Shown piece by piece: positions 25,907 to 33,295 of a stretch of 58,564 bases of DNA. The translations under genes and the position numbers were made by a program. This DNA is from a virus. Under the pieces are notes generated by a model that was not told the DNA's origin, did no database searches, and saw nothing but the letters and a program-made list of their open reading frames with translations. The stretch is taken from IMG/VR virus record IMGVR_UViG_3300006162_000015, positions 1 through 58,564 of that record, one strand, 5' to 3'. The stretch's first letter is position 1. Each line of letters starts with the position of its first letter.

Positions 25907-27456
25907 TAAGAATGTCCGAGCCAGTAAATAGTTACTTTACCTGAGCCGCCGTCTCCGCCTTTGCCGGTAGCGATAGTTAAAACGCTATCTCTAGCTCCGC
26001 CGGAACCTCCGCCGCCAGCACCGCTATTTGCGGCAGCATCACTGCCGGCGCTAGAAGGAGTACCATTAGTGCCGTTTGAACCATTACCCCCTGCAGCAAA
26101 ACCTGAACCGCCGCCTCCGCCTCCGCCAGCGCCGCCGCGACTAGAGTCGGGACCTACGCCGCCTGTACCTGCAGTAGAAACTGAATTGTAATAATTAGTA
26201 GGGCCGCCGCTAGTTCCTGCACTACCATTAGAGCCGCCAGACCCATTTCCGCCGGCGCCGCCAGATCCGCCCAACGAAGTAGAGCCTATGGCATGGTAAA
26301 CTTCTGTTCCTGAATTAGTAACCATAGAGTTTACGATACCGCCGGCGCCTGGGCTTGTTGCCCCGCCAAATACGATATTAACTCCTGTACCTGTAATAGT
26401 AGTATTGCCGCCCGATGAACCTGCATTACCATTTTGGCTTGTAGTTGAAGCCACTGCTGCTCCGCCAGCACCTCCAGCACCTATAGTTACAGTTAATACC
26501 TCTGCAGGAGTAACGGGGACGTATAAAAGAGACGGTACAGAGCCAGAACCTCCGGCACCGCCAGTAGTCCCGTTACCTGTAGTAGTAGCAGCCGCGCCTG
26601 AACCGCCGCCTGCACCGCCGCCACAACCAAGTACTAAAAGAGAATTAACGTTCGAGGGTACAGTAAAAGTCCCGGATGCATTAAACACGGAAGAATTCCA
26701 CTGTAATACGGAAGTAGCAAGCTGTGTTAAACCTACAGTATTATTAATTATTTTTGAAGCGTCTAAAGTATTAGCCGTTACTTTGGCTCCGGTAATTGTA
26801 TTATCAGCAATATTAGTATTAGTTAAATACTGCTGCGTAGTCATATTACCTGAAGAATCTATAAACTGTATGCTGTTAGTTGCAGGTAATGCCGGTAAAT
26901 TAATAGTATAAGCACTAGATATTGCTGAGGGCGGGCTAAGCGTAACACCGTTTGTGGTAGCGGCTACGTTAGGACGAAGCGTTATAGAGCCTATATCAAA
27001 GTTTGCAGGAGTAGTGGGCAAGCTAGACTGGTCTTGAGTCCATATAAAAGTACCGCTGCTGTATGTTTCTCCTGGAATACTAGATGCAACTACGTTGAGG
27101 CTGCCAGACTTGGTTACTTGGATTTGAGTTCCGTTACCGTCTGTAAAATAAAGGTCGCCTGAGCCAGTACCAGAGCCTACAGCAACCGAAAGGCTGCCTG
27201 CAACGCTAGATACGCTAGACGAACTAGTAAAGTAAAAATCTAAAGCCGATACGTTTTCAAGGATGTTTTGGTTTATGTTTAACGTAGCGTTTATATTAAG
27301 GCCGGCAGGCGTTATCTTGACGCCTCTGCCTGGGCTGTGGTCGTGCTGGTCTATAAGACTTAGGCTAGAATTTACGTCAAATGCATAAGTCGGACCGCTT
27401 TCAGTACCCACACCTGGTATTATGAGATTCATCGCGGGCGATATTGTGTTGCTCAT
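25906..27456 (-). CDS. Tail fibre with Gly-rich adhesin tip
   Basis: 516 residues. The segment IDQHDHSPGRGVKITPAGL is a common tail-attachment motif. The C-terminal 230 residues are extremely Gly-rich (GGAGGGSG, GGSGGAGGNGSGG and similar loops between short variable segments), like the polyglycine receptor-binding tips of T-even gp38-type adhesins. This is the best candidate for host recognition. Confidence 0.7.
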   Translation of the reverse strand: MSNTISPAMNLIIPGVGTESGPTYAFDVNSSLSLIDQHDHSPGRGVKITPAGLNINATLNINQNILENVSALDFYFTSSSSVSSVAGSLSVAVGSGTGSGDLYFTDGNGTQIQVTKSGSLNVVASSIPGETYSSGTFIWTQDQSSLPTTPANFDIGSITLRPNVAATTNGVTLSPPSAISSAYTINLPALPATNSIQFIDSSGNMTTQQYLTNTNIADNTITGAKVTANTLDASKIINNTVGLTQLATSVLQWNSSVFNASGTFTVPSNVNSLLVLGCGGGAGGGSGAAATTTGNGTTGGAGGSGSVPSLLYVPVTPAEVLTVTIGAGGAGGAAVASTTSQNGNAGSSGGNTTITGTGVNIVFGGATSPGAGGIVNSMVTNSGTEVYHAIGSTSLGGSGGAGGNGSGGSNGSAGTSGGPTNYYNSVSTAGTGGVGPDSSRGGAGGGGGGGSGFAAGGNGSNGTNGTPSSAGSDAAANSGAGGGGSGGARDSVLTIATGKGGDGGSGKVTIYWLGHS

Positions 27457-28043
27457 TATACAACCTTTTTAAAAGTAAAGCCGCCTGTAGATTTTCGTCT
27501 ACCGCTGCAAACTAATGATATTTTATGAGGTTTAAGTTTTAAAACTTTAGCTGCTTCAACCATAGAATTAAATATTTGGTTTAATTCTACACAAATAATT
27601 TTACACATAGTTGATGGTTTTTTACCTAATCTTGAGTTCCGCAATTTTAGTTTGGATGCTTCTGTATGAATAGGTCCAAATTTGCCATACCTAGGATTTT
27701 TTGGCCCTTTTTTAGAATCAGATGCTTTTTTTAGTGATTCTTCGGACCAAACTCTATTTTTTTGAGCGCCTATTACTCGATTGTAACCGTTAGGGCTAAG
27801 AGTATTATAAAATTGAATAAAATAATCTTCTGCGTCATTTAATTGCGTTTCAGAATAGTATTCGCTTTCGATATAAAAACTAAAATTTTCACAACCATAT
27901 TTAGCTATAGCATGAGAAATTGCAGTTTTTTCTTTGTTACTTTTATGCCGCGACCATCGTTTAAACGGGTTTACAGTTTGGCCTATATATTGTTTGCCAT
28001 TAAGTTTATTTGTAATTTTATATATATAACCTACAAAATACAT
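27456..28043 (-). CDS. GIY-YIG homing endonuclease
   Basis: 195 residues with the GIY-YIG core (GYIYKITNKLNGKQYIGQT, KYGCENFSFYIE, LSPNGYNRV) and a C-terminal DNA-binding part (KKASDSKKGPKNPRYGKFG, then a helix-turn-helix-like end). Inserted between the small tail gene and the fibre gene with one-base overlaps on both sides. A different lineage from the copy at 20710, judging by sequence. Confidence 0.88.
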   Translation of the reverse strand: MYFVGYIYKITNKLNGKQYIGQTVNPFKRWSRHKSNKEKTAISHAIAKYGCENFSFYIESEYYSETQLNDAEDYFIQFYNTLSPNGYNRVIGAQKNRVWSEESLKKASDSKKGPKNPRYGKFGPIHTEASKLKLRNSRLGKKPSTMCKIICVELNQIFNSMVEAAKVLKLKPHKISLVCSGRRKSTGGFTFKKVV

Positions 28044-28330
28044 TAAAACACCTCTAAAGATATAACGGCTGGACCAGATGCCGTAAGCGTTAAGGTCAAG
28101 TCGTTAAGCGGGGCTGTACGATATAGCGTAATAGCCGCGTTTATGTCTGTTACTATCCAGCCCTGCATTTGTCGCCCAAGTTTATGGTTTATTACGTTAG
28201 TACCTGTAATAATTGGTATATTTGTTAAAAGACTAGAATTGTTAGTAGGCGACTTAAGTATCGGATTTAATTGGGAAGCCCACTGTTGAGCCATTTGAGT
28301 AGGTGTTAAGCGTTGCGGAAGAGTTGCCAT
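28043..28330 (-). CDS. Small tail protein, 95 aa
   Basis: I start it at the ATG at 28330 (MATLPQRLTPTQMAQQWASQ), which overlaps the stop of the upstream gene, rather than at an in-frame start 54 bases earlier. The C-terminal half is beta-rich (HKLGRQMQGWIVTDINAAI). Common among podovirus tail genes; role unknown. Confidence 0.65.
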   Translation of the reverse strand: MATLPQRLTPTQMAQQWASQLNPILKSPTNNSSLLTNIPIITGTNVINHKLGRQMQGWIVTDINAAITLYRTAPLNDLTLTLTASGPAVISLEVF

Positions 28331-29400
28331 TACCAGCCACCTGTTCCGCCGTTGTAGCCTGAACCGAAGCCGCCTGTTCCCCATCCGTTGCCGTTACCAC
28401 TTCTAGTATCGCTGATTCTATCAGGCTGACCAGCGTCTCTGTTGGCTGCAGTTTCTTCTATACGCTGCTTAAGGAATGCAATCTCTTCTGTAAGTTTTGT
28501 AGTATCTGACTCTTCTTTATCTAGCGCGTATTTAGCCGCGCGTACAATTACGTATTCTTGCCAGCCTGATATACCAAAATTAGTAGTATCAGTATCAGCT
28601 AATAACTCAGTCATTCTAGGTATATACCAGATGCGGATGCCTTGGCCTGCGCTTGGGGTTGGTATAAATTCTATGTTATTACCAAGTACGCGGTATTGGA
28701 GGTTAAAAACTCCGTATATAGTACTTGAAGTATTAGGGTATACGAATCTATTCCTATCGATAAAGTTAAACTTATTTATAGTAACATAAGAGTTATTAGC
28801 GTTATTGAGCGCCAAGTCTACGCCCATGATTTTATAAAAGGGCGGCGCTATATACCCAGGCTGTAACGTAATACCGTTATAATAGCTATTAATACCATTA
28901 GGTAAAGCGTATTGAAACGTAACGCCGTCGGCTGTAAATTGGAGTGGCGTTGCAAGAAAATAGTCTTCATAAGTAGTAACTAATAAATCGTATAGCTCAA
29001 ACATTGCTTGACGAACGTAAACTTTCCATTCTGAGTGAGTGACGAATTGACTGTTTACTCGGTCTGCGCGCTGTTGAGCAGCCAATATAAGCTGGCCTAA
29101 AGACATTTCGCCAGAGCCTGCAGCTAAAGCTGATAACGAATTTGTGTACGAGCTAGAGCCTAACGTGTTTCCCGCGCTTACTTGATACCAGTATTGGGTG
29201 CCCTGCGTTACAGCAGAATCTAAATAAGAGGTAGCTAAAGGAGATCCGCTAACTGTGGCTATAGTTGTAAAAGTAACATTATCTAGGCTTCTTTGAACAG
29301 TATAGAAAGTAGCTCCGGGCGATAAGTCCCAAGAAACTAATATTTGTAAATTAGCGGAATCACAAGCAAAATTTTGCGGAATTCCTGGAATGCCCGCCAT
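28330..29400 (-). CDS. Head-tail adaptor-like protein with N-terminal FN3 domain
   Basis: 356 residues. Residues 5-95 form a fibronectin type III-like domain (LVSWDLSPGATFYTVQRS, YWYQVSAGN). From about residue 97 a helical and beta domain follows (LGQLILAAQQRADRVNSQF, IRIWYIPRMTEL, KRIEETAANRDAGQPDRI) like podovirus adaptor or tail-tube proteins. FN3 modules on phage particles are thought to help surface adhesion. Gly-rich C-terminus. Confidence 0.65.
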   Translation of the reverse strand: MAGIPGIPQNFACDSANLQILVSWDLSPGATFYTVQRSLDNVTFTTIATVSGSPLATSYLDSAVTQGTQYWYQVSAGNTLGSSSYTNSLSALAAGSGEMSLGQLILAAQQRADRVNSQFVTHSEWKVYVRQAMFELYDLLVTTYEDYFLATPLQFTADGVTFQYALPNGINSYYNGITLQPGYIAPPFYKIMGVDLALNNANNSYVTINKFNFIDRNRFVYPNTSSTIYGVFNLQYRVLGNNIEFIPTPSAGQGIRIWYIPRMTELLADTDTTNFGISGWQEYVIVRAAKYALDKEESDTTKLTEEIAFLKQRIEETAANRDAGQPDRISDTRSGNGNGWGTGGFGSGYNGGTGGW

Positions 29401-29738
29401 TATCTAATCCTCAATCTAAATTCTTTGTTAACGTATGTTTTTAATCTATGGCAATTAGCACACAAAGTTTGAAGATTAGATGGATCGTCATTAAAATGAT
29501 TGCCGTCTATGTGGTCTACGTCTAATTGGCATTTGTGTATAGCCACAAAACCGCAATTATCGCATTTATCTTTTTTAAATCTGCGATAAGTTTCAGTTTC
29601 TCTTCGTTCTTTTGTTCTAATTTTAATGCAGTCAATACACTCAAAACGTCTACGAGCGCGATTAGAATCAAACCTATAGAAACAATCTATAGGTTTTTCA
29701 ATCTTGCATTTTTTACACGTACGAGTAGGCTCCCTCAT
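29400..29738 (-). CDS. HNH homing endonuclease
   Basis: 112 residues. Two zinc-type pairs (CKKC, CDNC) and the HNH core LDVDHIDGNHFND plus LCANCHRLKT. Free-standing gene between two structural genes, overlapping the next start by one base. Its ribosome site is inside a small hairpin (29739-29762), as known for other phage homing nucleases. Confidence 0.88.
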   Translation of the reverse strand: MREPTRTCKKCKIEKPIDCFYRFDSNRARRRFECIDCIKIRTKERRETETYRRFKKDKCDNCGFVAIHKCQLDVDHIDGNHFNDDPSNLQTLCANCHRLKTYVNKEFRLRIR

Positions 29739-29739
29739 A

Positions 29740-29764
29740 CTAACTCCTTGATTTTACGGAGTTA
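29740..29764 (-). promoter_or_regulatory. Hairpin covering the HNH ribosome site
   Basis: On the minus strand AACTCC, ten bases, GGAGTT can pair, burying the GGAG ribosome site just before the HNH start codon at 29738. This would limit translation of the nuclease from the long late transcript. Confidence 0.5.
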
Positions 29765-30466
29765 TTCGCCTGCTACTTGAACAGATGAATTGCTTAAGTA
29801 CATTACTAGGCTTATTACTGAGCCGTCTGCAGGGTTTGCAAGTGCGCCAGAGTTGTTACGGCATTGCAAAATGATCTGACCGCCGAAGCCTTGGTTTGCG
29901 CTTACGTTTGGCGAAAGCGTTGTATTAGGGTCGCCAAGTGTCTCGATAGTCATTACTGAAGAGCCTGCGCTAGCTGCAATCTCTACTGCTGCTGAGCCGC
30001 CGATAGTGCCTGATGCTGTAGGCACAAAACTAACGCCGATTGCAGGTGTAATTCCTTTAGGAAGGCCTACTGCTTGCCATTGTGCAAGTGTTGCAGTACC
30101 TAGGCTTACGATTGTTACAGGAACGTTAGCTGTAGTAGAAGTAAGCGGCGTGCCAGATACAGGCGATACGATTGAGTTAAAGCCTGAAAAACTTCGGTTA
30201 AAGTTGTCTTGGAGTTGTACGATGATAGTGCCGGCGCTAGGATTGGGGTTTAAAGGCTGGACGTTAGGGCTAGACGGGTTAGCGTTGCCTTTACCTGGGG
30301 TTGCAGAAGTGTGCATAAACACGTTCTGAACCATTGGGCCTTTAAGGTTACGAATACCTAAGCCGTTACCGTTAGCTGAATCGACTACGAAATTGCAGTC
30401 AATCATTACGGGTGTAGTGTGTGGGATGTAGATTCTTCCGCCGTTGGCGAAATTACGATTTGCCAT
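29762..30466 (-). CDS. Structural protein, 234 aa, behind a structured leader
   Basis: Beta-rich and Ser/Ala/Gly-rich, without enzyme motifs (MANRNFANGGRIYIPHTTPV start; IVSPVSGTPLT, FGGQIILQCRNNSG later). Position at the head of the tail operon suggests a decoration or tail protein. Its ATG at 30466 follows AGAGG, which lies in a 10-bp stem of the leader, so its translation is probably regulated. Confidence 0.7.
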   Translation of the reverse strand: MANRNFANGGRIYIPHTTPVMIDCNFVVDSANGNGLGIRNLKGPMVQNVFMHTSATPGKGNANPSSPNVQPLNPNPSAGTIIVQLQDNFNRSFSGFNSIVSPVSGTPLTSTTANVPVTIVSLGTATLAQWQAVGLPKGITPAIGVSFVPTASGTIGGSAAVEIAASAGSSVMTIETLGDPNTTLSPNVSANQGFGGQIILQCRNNSGALANPADGSVISLVMYLSNSSVQVAGE

Positions 30467-30600
30467 GAGTTACCTCTTTTTGCCACGTTATGAGCGTAGA
30501 GGCTAAGGCCGCGCTCTCACCAGGTTGCTGTGGCTAGCTTCCAGGGAAGGAGGTGAGGTAATCTCAAGTCCTAACCTAGACGCTTAGTCAGAGGTAACTA
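30467..30600 (-). promoter_or_regulatory. Structured mRNA leader with buried ribosome site
   Basis: About 130 bases without a gene. On the minus strand AGTTACCTCT (30599-30590) pairs perfectly with AGAGGTAACT (30477-30468), which contains the ribosome site of the 234-aa gene. Inner pairings include AGCGT/ACGCT, CTAAG/CTTAG and GAGCG/CGCTC. The loop also carries TCACCTCCTT (30556-30547), identical to the anti-Shine-Dalgarno end of 16S rRNA. No tRNA fold was found. A translational switch or RNA thermometer is likely. Confidence 0.6.
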
Positions 30601-30606
30601 ATCTAA

Positions 30607-30702
30607 CTAACTGATATGATTAGATAATATAATTGCTATGCCTATTAACGCTGATAATGCAGATAACGTTAAGTAAAGGACTTGGTCAAATGTAATTCTC
30701 AT
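30607..30702 (-). CDS. 31-residue membrane peptide
   Basis: ATG at 30702 overlaps the stop of the upstream gene (TAATG). The peptide is mostly one hydrophobic helix (LYLTLSALSALIGIAIIL). Unknown function; supported by overlap and composition. Confidence 0.5.
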   Translation of the reverse strand: MRITFDQVLYLTLSALSALIGIAIILSNHIS

Positions 30703-30893
30703 TAGTGGCCCTCCAGGTTAATAAGTGTTTTATCAAATACTATATTTGCAGTCTTCAAGTCTAAAAAGCTAGAATACGTAAAATCCTGCATATCTGCCAT
30801 GGCATTTTTGTACTTTACTACAAATCTGCCATCTTCGTCTTTCTCAAGGATTAATTCAAAAATCTTGTTTTCTATTGATTTAATTCTTGTCAT
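30702..30893 (-). CDS. Hypothetical protein, 63 aa
   Basis: Charged protein (MTRIKSIENKIFELILEKDE start) with a possible beta domain at the end. Overlaps both neighbours by a few bases. No family recognised. Confidence 0.6.
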   Translation of the reverse strand: MTRIKSIENKIFELILEKDEDGRFVVKYKNAMADMQDFTYSSFLDLKTANIVFDKTLINLEGH

Positions 30894-31102
30894 AGATCAC
30901 CTGTATTAATCATTTCGTTTATAATAGCCGAGACTTGCTGAGGCCCGTAAGTATTGATTAGATTAGTCAAGTGTTGCGTAATTGCAGTCACGTTATCGCG
31001 GTAGAAATGCTTGCTGCGCGTAACATTGCCTTTAGGCTGTGCAAGTTCTCGTCTCTCTGCTAATTTAAGTACTAACTCTGTAAACTGTTTATTATCGTAC
31101 AT
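30890..31102 (-). CDS. Hypothetical protein, 70 aa
   Basis: Helical protein (FTELVLKLAERRELAQPKG, then ITQHLTNLINTYGPQQVS). Basic centre could bind nucleic acid, but no helix-turn-helix is clear. Part of the leftward small-gene operon. Confidence 0.6.
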   Translation of the reverse strand: MYDNKQFTELVLKLAERRELAQPKGNVTRSKHFYRDNVTAITQHLTNLINTYGPQQVSAIINEMINTGDL

Positions 31103-31114
31103 ATAAACCCCCTA

Positions 31115-31249
31115 TTAGTTAATTAAAATTAAAAAGCCTTTAGGATGCATAGATTTCGCAATGCTTAAGGCTTGGTTATTGTTTTTAGCGTCTACTCGTA
31201 CTATATAAGTTACTTTTTCGGTTAATACTTCAAATATATACGTTTTCAT
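31115..31249 (-). CDS. Hypothetical protein, 44 aa
   Basis: ATG at 31249 with GGAGAG upstream. The peptide (MKTYIFEVLTEKVTYIVRVD then ALSIAKSMHPKGF) looks like a small beta-alpha-beta domain. It lies between two accepted genes with no other use of the interval. Confidence 0.55.
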   Translation of the reverse strand: MKTYIFEVLTEKVTYIVRVDAKNNNQALSIAKSMHPKGFLILIN

Positions 31250-31250
31250 A

Positions 31251-31451
31251 TTACTCTCCTACTATTTTATAGTTAGGTAGCCATTTAAGTTTTTCTTCTC
31301 GATCTGTATTGTCCCAAAGCACAAATGCTTCTATTGTCTCTAATTGGGTTTCTATTACTTTTGATACTCGGCCATATGAGTTATTGACCGTATCATATAC
31401 TCTATCGCCGTTTTTAAGGTCAAATACTGTCTGTCCTGTCTGTGTTTTCAT
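31251..31451 (-). CDS. SH3/KOW-like small protein
   Basis: 66 residues; NGDRVYDTVNNSYGRVSKVI and later AFVLWDN are typical of the small SH3/KOW-like barrels that recur in this genome. First gene of the leftward operon behind the promoter at 31462-31499. GGAGG precedes the ATG. No LEKIIY tail. Confidence 0.65.
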   Translation of the reverse strand: MKTQTGQTVFDLKNGDRVYDTVNNSYGRVSKVIETQLETIEAFVLWDNTDREEKLKWLPNYKIVGE

Positions 31452-31461
31452 ATCGCCTCCT

Positions 31462-31499
31462 GTTATAATACTTATCGGAGGGTTTTACCAGGACTTTAG
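31462..31499 (-). promoter_or_regulatory. Leftward promoter with CTAAAGT box
   Basis: CTAAAGT (31499-31493), then CCGATAAGTAT and TATAAC (31467-31462), with exactly the spacing of the promoter at 6714-6751. The shared CTAAAGT and CCGATAAGTA blocks, not expected of plain sigma70 promoters, suggest a common phage regulator. Confidence 0.6.
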
Positions 31500-31583
31500 C
31501 TTTATTTAAAGTTTTTCTATTATTTTGAGACTTAACTACTAATAATGAGGGTTTAGTGGTATTCTGTAATAAATGGAGGATAT

Positions 31584-31808
31584 ATGGATGATGAACGGTA
31601 TTTACCAGGTCTTTTATTGCGCGCTACGGACCCTCTTAGTCTTTACCCTGGTATTAGGGTATATGATAAAGGAAGCCATCGTACTGGCGAGATTATTAAA
31701 ATCGAGACTAACGGACGCGGATTACCGGACGTTCTTGTGGTTTTTGATAACTCTGACCGCCCTGTCAATAGCTTAGATTACCCAGGCTTAGTTATAATCG
31801 AGGATTAA
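31584..31808 (+). CDS. SH3/KOW-like small protein
   Basis: 74 residues; PGIRVYDKGSHRTGEIIKIE then VLVVFDNSDRP is again the small barrel pattern, similar to the protein at 31251 on the other strand. First gene of a short rightward operon; GGAGG lies four bases before the ATG. Ends one base before the next ATG. Confidence 0.65.
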   Translation: MDDERYLPGLLLRATDPLSLYPGIRVYDKGSHRTGEIIKIETNGRGLPDVLVVFDNSDRPVNSLDYPGLVIIED

Positions 31809-32044
31809 TGGGCATTAAAGTAGGCGATTTAGTAAAAGCTATTGAAGACGTTAATTCTGAAATATTTAAGGATAAAGTTTATCCTGTTTTAGAAATTAAT
31901 GAGAGGTTTGGTAGAGCTACCTTTATATACGTTTCAGAACAAGAAGGGTTTAAGCGCAAAGGATGGTATTCTTATAGATTTAAAAAATTTAGAGAAATGA
32001 CTACATTAGAAAAAATAGTGTACGGGATTAACGATGGAGACTAA
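31808..32044 (+). CDS. KVGD-type small protein with LEKIVYG tail
   Basis: 78 residues: KVGDLVKAIED opening and a beta domain, then the shared tail TLEKIVYGINDGD. The tail codons contain the ATG of the next gene. The SH3/KOW-like fold may bind nucleic acid or protein; function unknown. Confidence 0.7.
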   Translation: MGIKVGDLVKAIEDVNSEIFKDKVYPVLEINERFGRATFIYVSEQEGFKRKGWYSYRFKKFREMTTLEKIVYGINDGD

Positions 32045-32279
32045 TATAGCTCTTTTTACGTTATTGGCTATAGCGTCTGCCCAAAACCATGGGCAGGCGA
32101 CCTCTAAGTCTTTAGACGCTTATTTGCGATATACCGGGGTAGATAAGCAAATCGACGTCATTAATAACAATGCTAAGAACATGGTACCTGAAGAGGTTAA
32201 GTTTTATTTGGCACCTGGTATATTCATAGGTAAGACTATAATCGACCGTAAAATCGTAATACAATGGACTTTTAAATGA
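32034..32279 (+). CDS. Hypothetical protein, 81 aa
   Basis: Helical N-terminus (IALFTLLAIASAQNHGQATS) that could be a weak signal or membrane segment, followed by a mixed domain. Starts inside the tail codons of the previous gene and overlaps the next start (ATGA). Confidence 0.6.
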   Translation: METNIALFTLLAIASAQNHGQATSKSLDAYLRYTGVDKQIDVINNNAKNMVPEEVKFYLAPGIFIGKTIIDRKIVIQWTFK

Positions 32280-32491
32280 AAGAATTTAAAGTAGGCGATA
32301 GAGTATTAGTAGTGGATTGGGACATCGGCGAGCCCTATTGGAACGGCCCCGGTAGAATTGTCTATATTATTAATGATAATATTCTTGTAGTAAATACGGA
32401 TACAGGTAAACAAGGCGGGTTTGATGCGCAAAACGTGCGTCATTATTCTGAAACAAGATTAGAGAAAATCATATACAACATTGAGGGCTAA
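32276..32491 (+). CDS. KVGD-type small protein with LEKIIYN tail
   Basis: 71 residues: FKVGDRVLVVDWD, GPGRIVYIINDNILVVNT, then RLEKIIYNIEG. A textbook member of the family combining an SH3/KOW-like domain with the shared tail. The stop overlaps the next ATG (TAATG). Confidence 0.7.
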   Translation: MKEFKVGDRVLVVDWDIGEPYWNGPGRIVYIINDNILVVNTDTGKQGGFDAQNVRHYSETRLEKIIYNIEG

Positions 32492-32880
32492 TGAAATTCA
32501 AGGTAGGCGATGTAGTCGCCTGGGAATTCGACAGAATTCCGATTAGATGCTATAAAATAGAAAAAAGATATGGAATGGTATACTGTAAACACCCTATTTG
32601 GGGCGCTATAGGGTTTAGCGAAAACGAGCTTATTCTATATAACAGTATTACGCTAATAGAGAAGATTATTTATGACGTTCCAGAAACCGCAGAAATCGTC
32701 CCGTCTCGATGGCAGTCGCTTGTGACGTACCTACGAGACATTTATCACGTACGCAATTTTTATTTCTTTTTGATACGATTCCGACTCTACTACCTTTACC
32801 GGAGAATCCGTCGTAGGTGCCGACGACGGTTATACGTTTATCTATGCAGGCTGGGTAAACTGTGCAAATTTCTTCCGTAA
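32491..32880 (+). CDS. KVGD-type protein with IEKIIYD motif and aberrant extension
   Basis: The first 60 residues are a normal family member (KFKVGDVVAWEFDRIPI ... LIEKIIYDV). In its relatives the protein ends a few residues after this motif, but here the frame runs on for about 65 Arg/Tyr-rich residues antisense to the subtilase gene. The extension begins exactly where the convergent subtilase gene stops (32666), so a recombination joint has probably removed the true stop codon. Confidence 0.55.
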   Translation: MKFKVGDVVAWEFDRIPIRCYKIEKRYGMVYCKHPIWGAIGFSENELILYNSITLIEKIIYDVPETAEIVPSRWQSLVTYLRDIYHVRNFYFFLIRFRLYYLYRRIRRRCRRRLYVYLCRLGKLCKFLP

Positions 32881-33295
32881 GCTTATCACCATCGTTACCC
32901 GCCGCCGCAAATACGATTACGCCTTGGTCTAATAACTTTTTTATATATTTAGTCTCTGGAGCGTATTCTAATCGGCCTGCAAAACTGAGATTTAAAACGT
33001 CTATATGCATTTTAGTCAATAGTTCTAATGCTTTAACATACATATCGTAATTAAATGTAGGCGTAAACACAGATATTGGTATTAAGCAATAATCTGAATT
33101 TTCCGCGTTTTTTATAATCGCGTCTGCTACATTAGTGCCGTGATACTCGTATCTAGGGCCGTCTGGGAACGGGTTAGAATCTTTACATAGCGGCGCTGAT
33201 ACCTTGGTCCTATCAAGACCAGTGTCTATTATAGCTACTCTAATAGTAGCGTTTGATATCATAGGTAACAGTAAAATACTAAATATCAGTTTCAT
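32666..33295 (-). CDS. Exported subtilisin-like serine protease
   Basis: 209 residues. A signal peptide-like start ([15 protein letters not shown]) leads straight into an S8 peptidase: Asp24 in IIDTG, His52 in YHGTNVAD, oxyanion Asn134 in AAAGNDGD and Ser191 in GTSQATA. Six or so cysteines in the mature part suggest disulfides outside the cytoplasm. There is no pro-domain and it is shorter than typical subtilases. Its ATG lies inside the IIYE tail codons of the upstream gene. Confidence 0.88.
   Translation of the reverse strand: MKLIFSILLLPMISNATIRVAIIDTGLDRTKVSAPLCKDSNPFPDGPRYEYHGTNVADAIIKNAENSDYCLIPISVFTPTFNYDMYVKALELLTKMHIDVLNLSFAGRLEYAPETKYIKKLLDQGVIVFAAAGNDGDKLTEEICTVYPACIDKRITVVGTYDGFSGKGSRVGIVSKRNKNCVRDKCLVGTSQATAIETGRFLRFLERHK

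Noticed and set aside
30467-30600. tRNA or tRNA-like gene
   Set aside because: No T-loop GTTCRA motif, anticodon arm or CCA end could be fitted; the outer stem instead includes the ribosome site of the next gene. No tRNA was seen elsewhere either.
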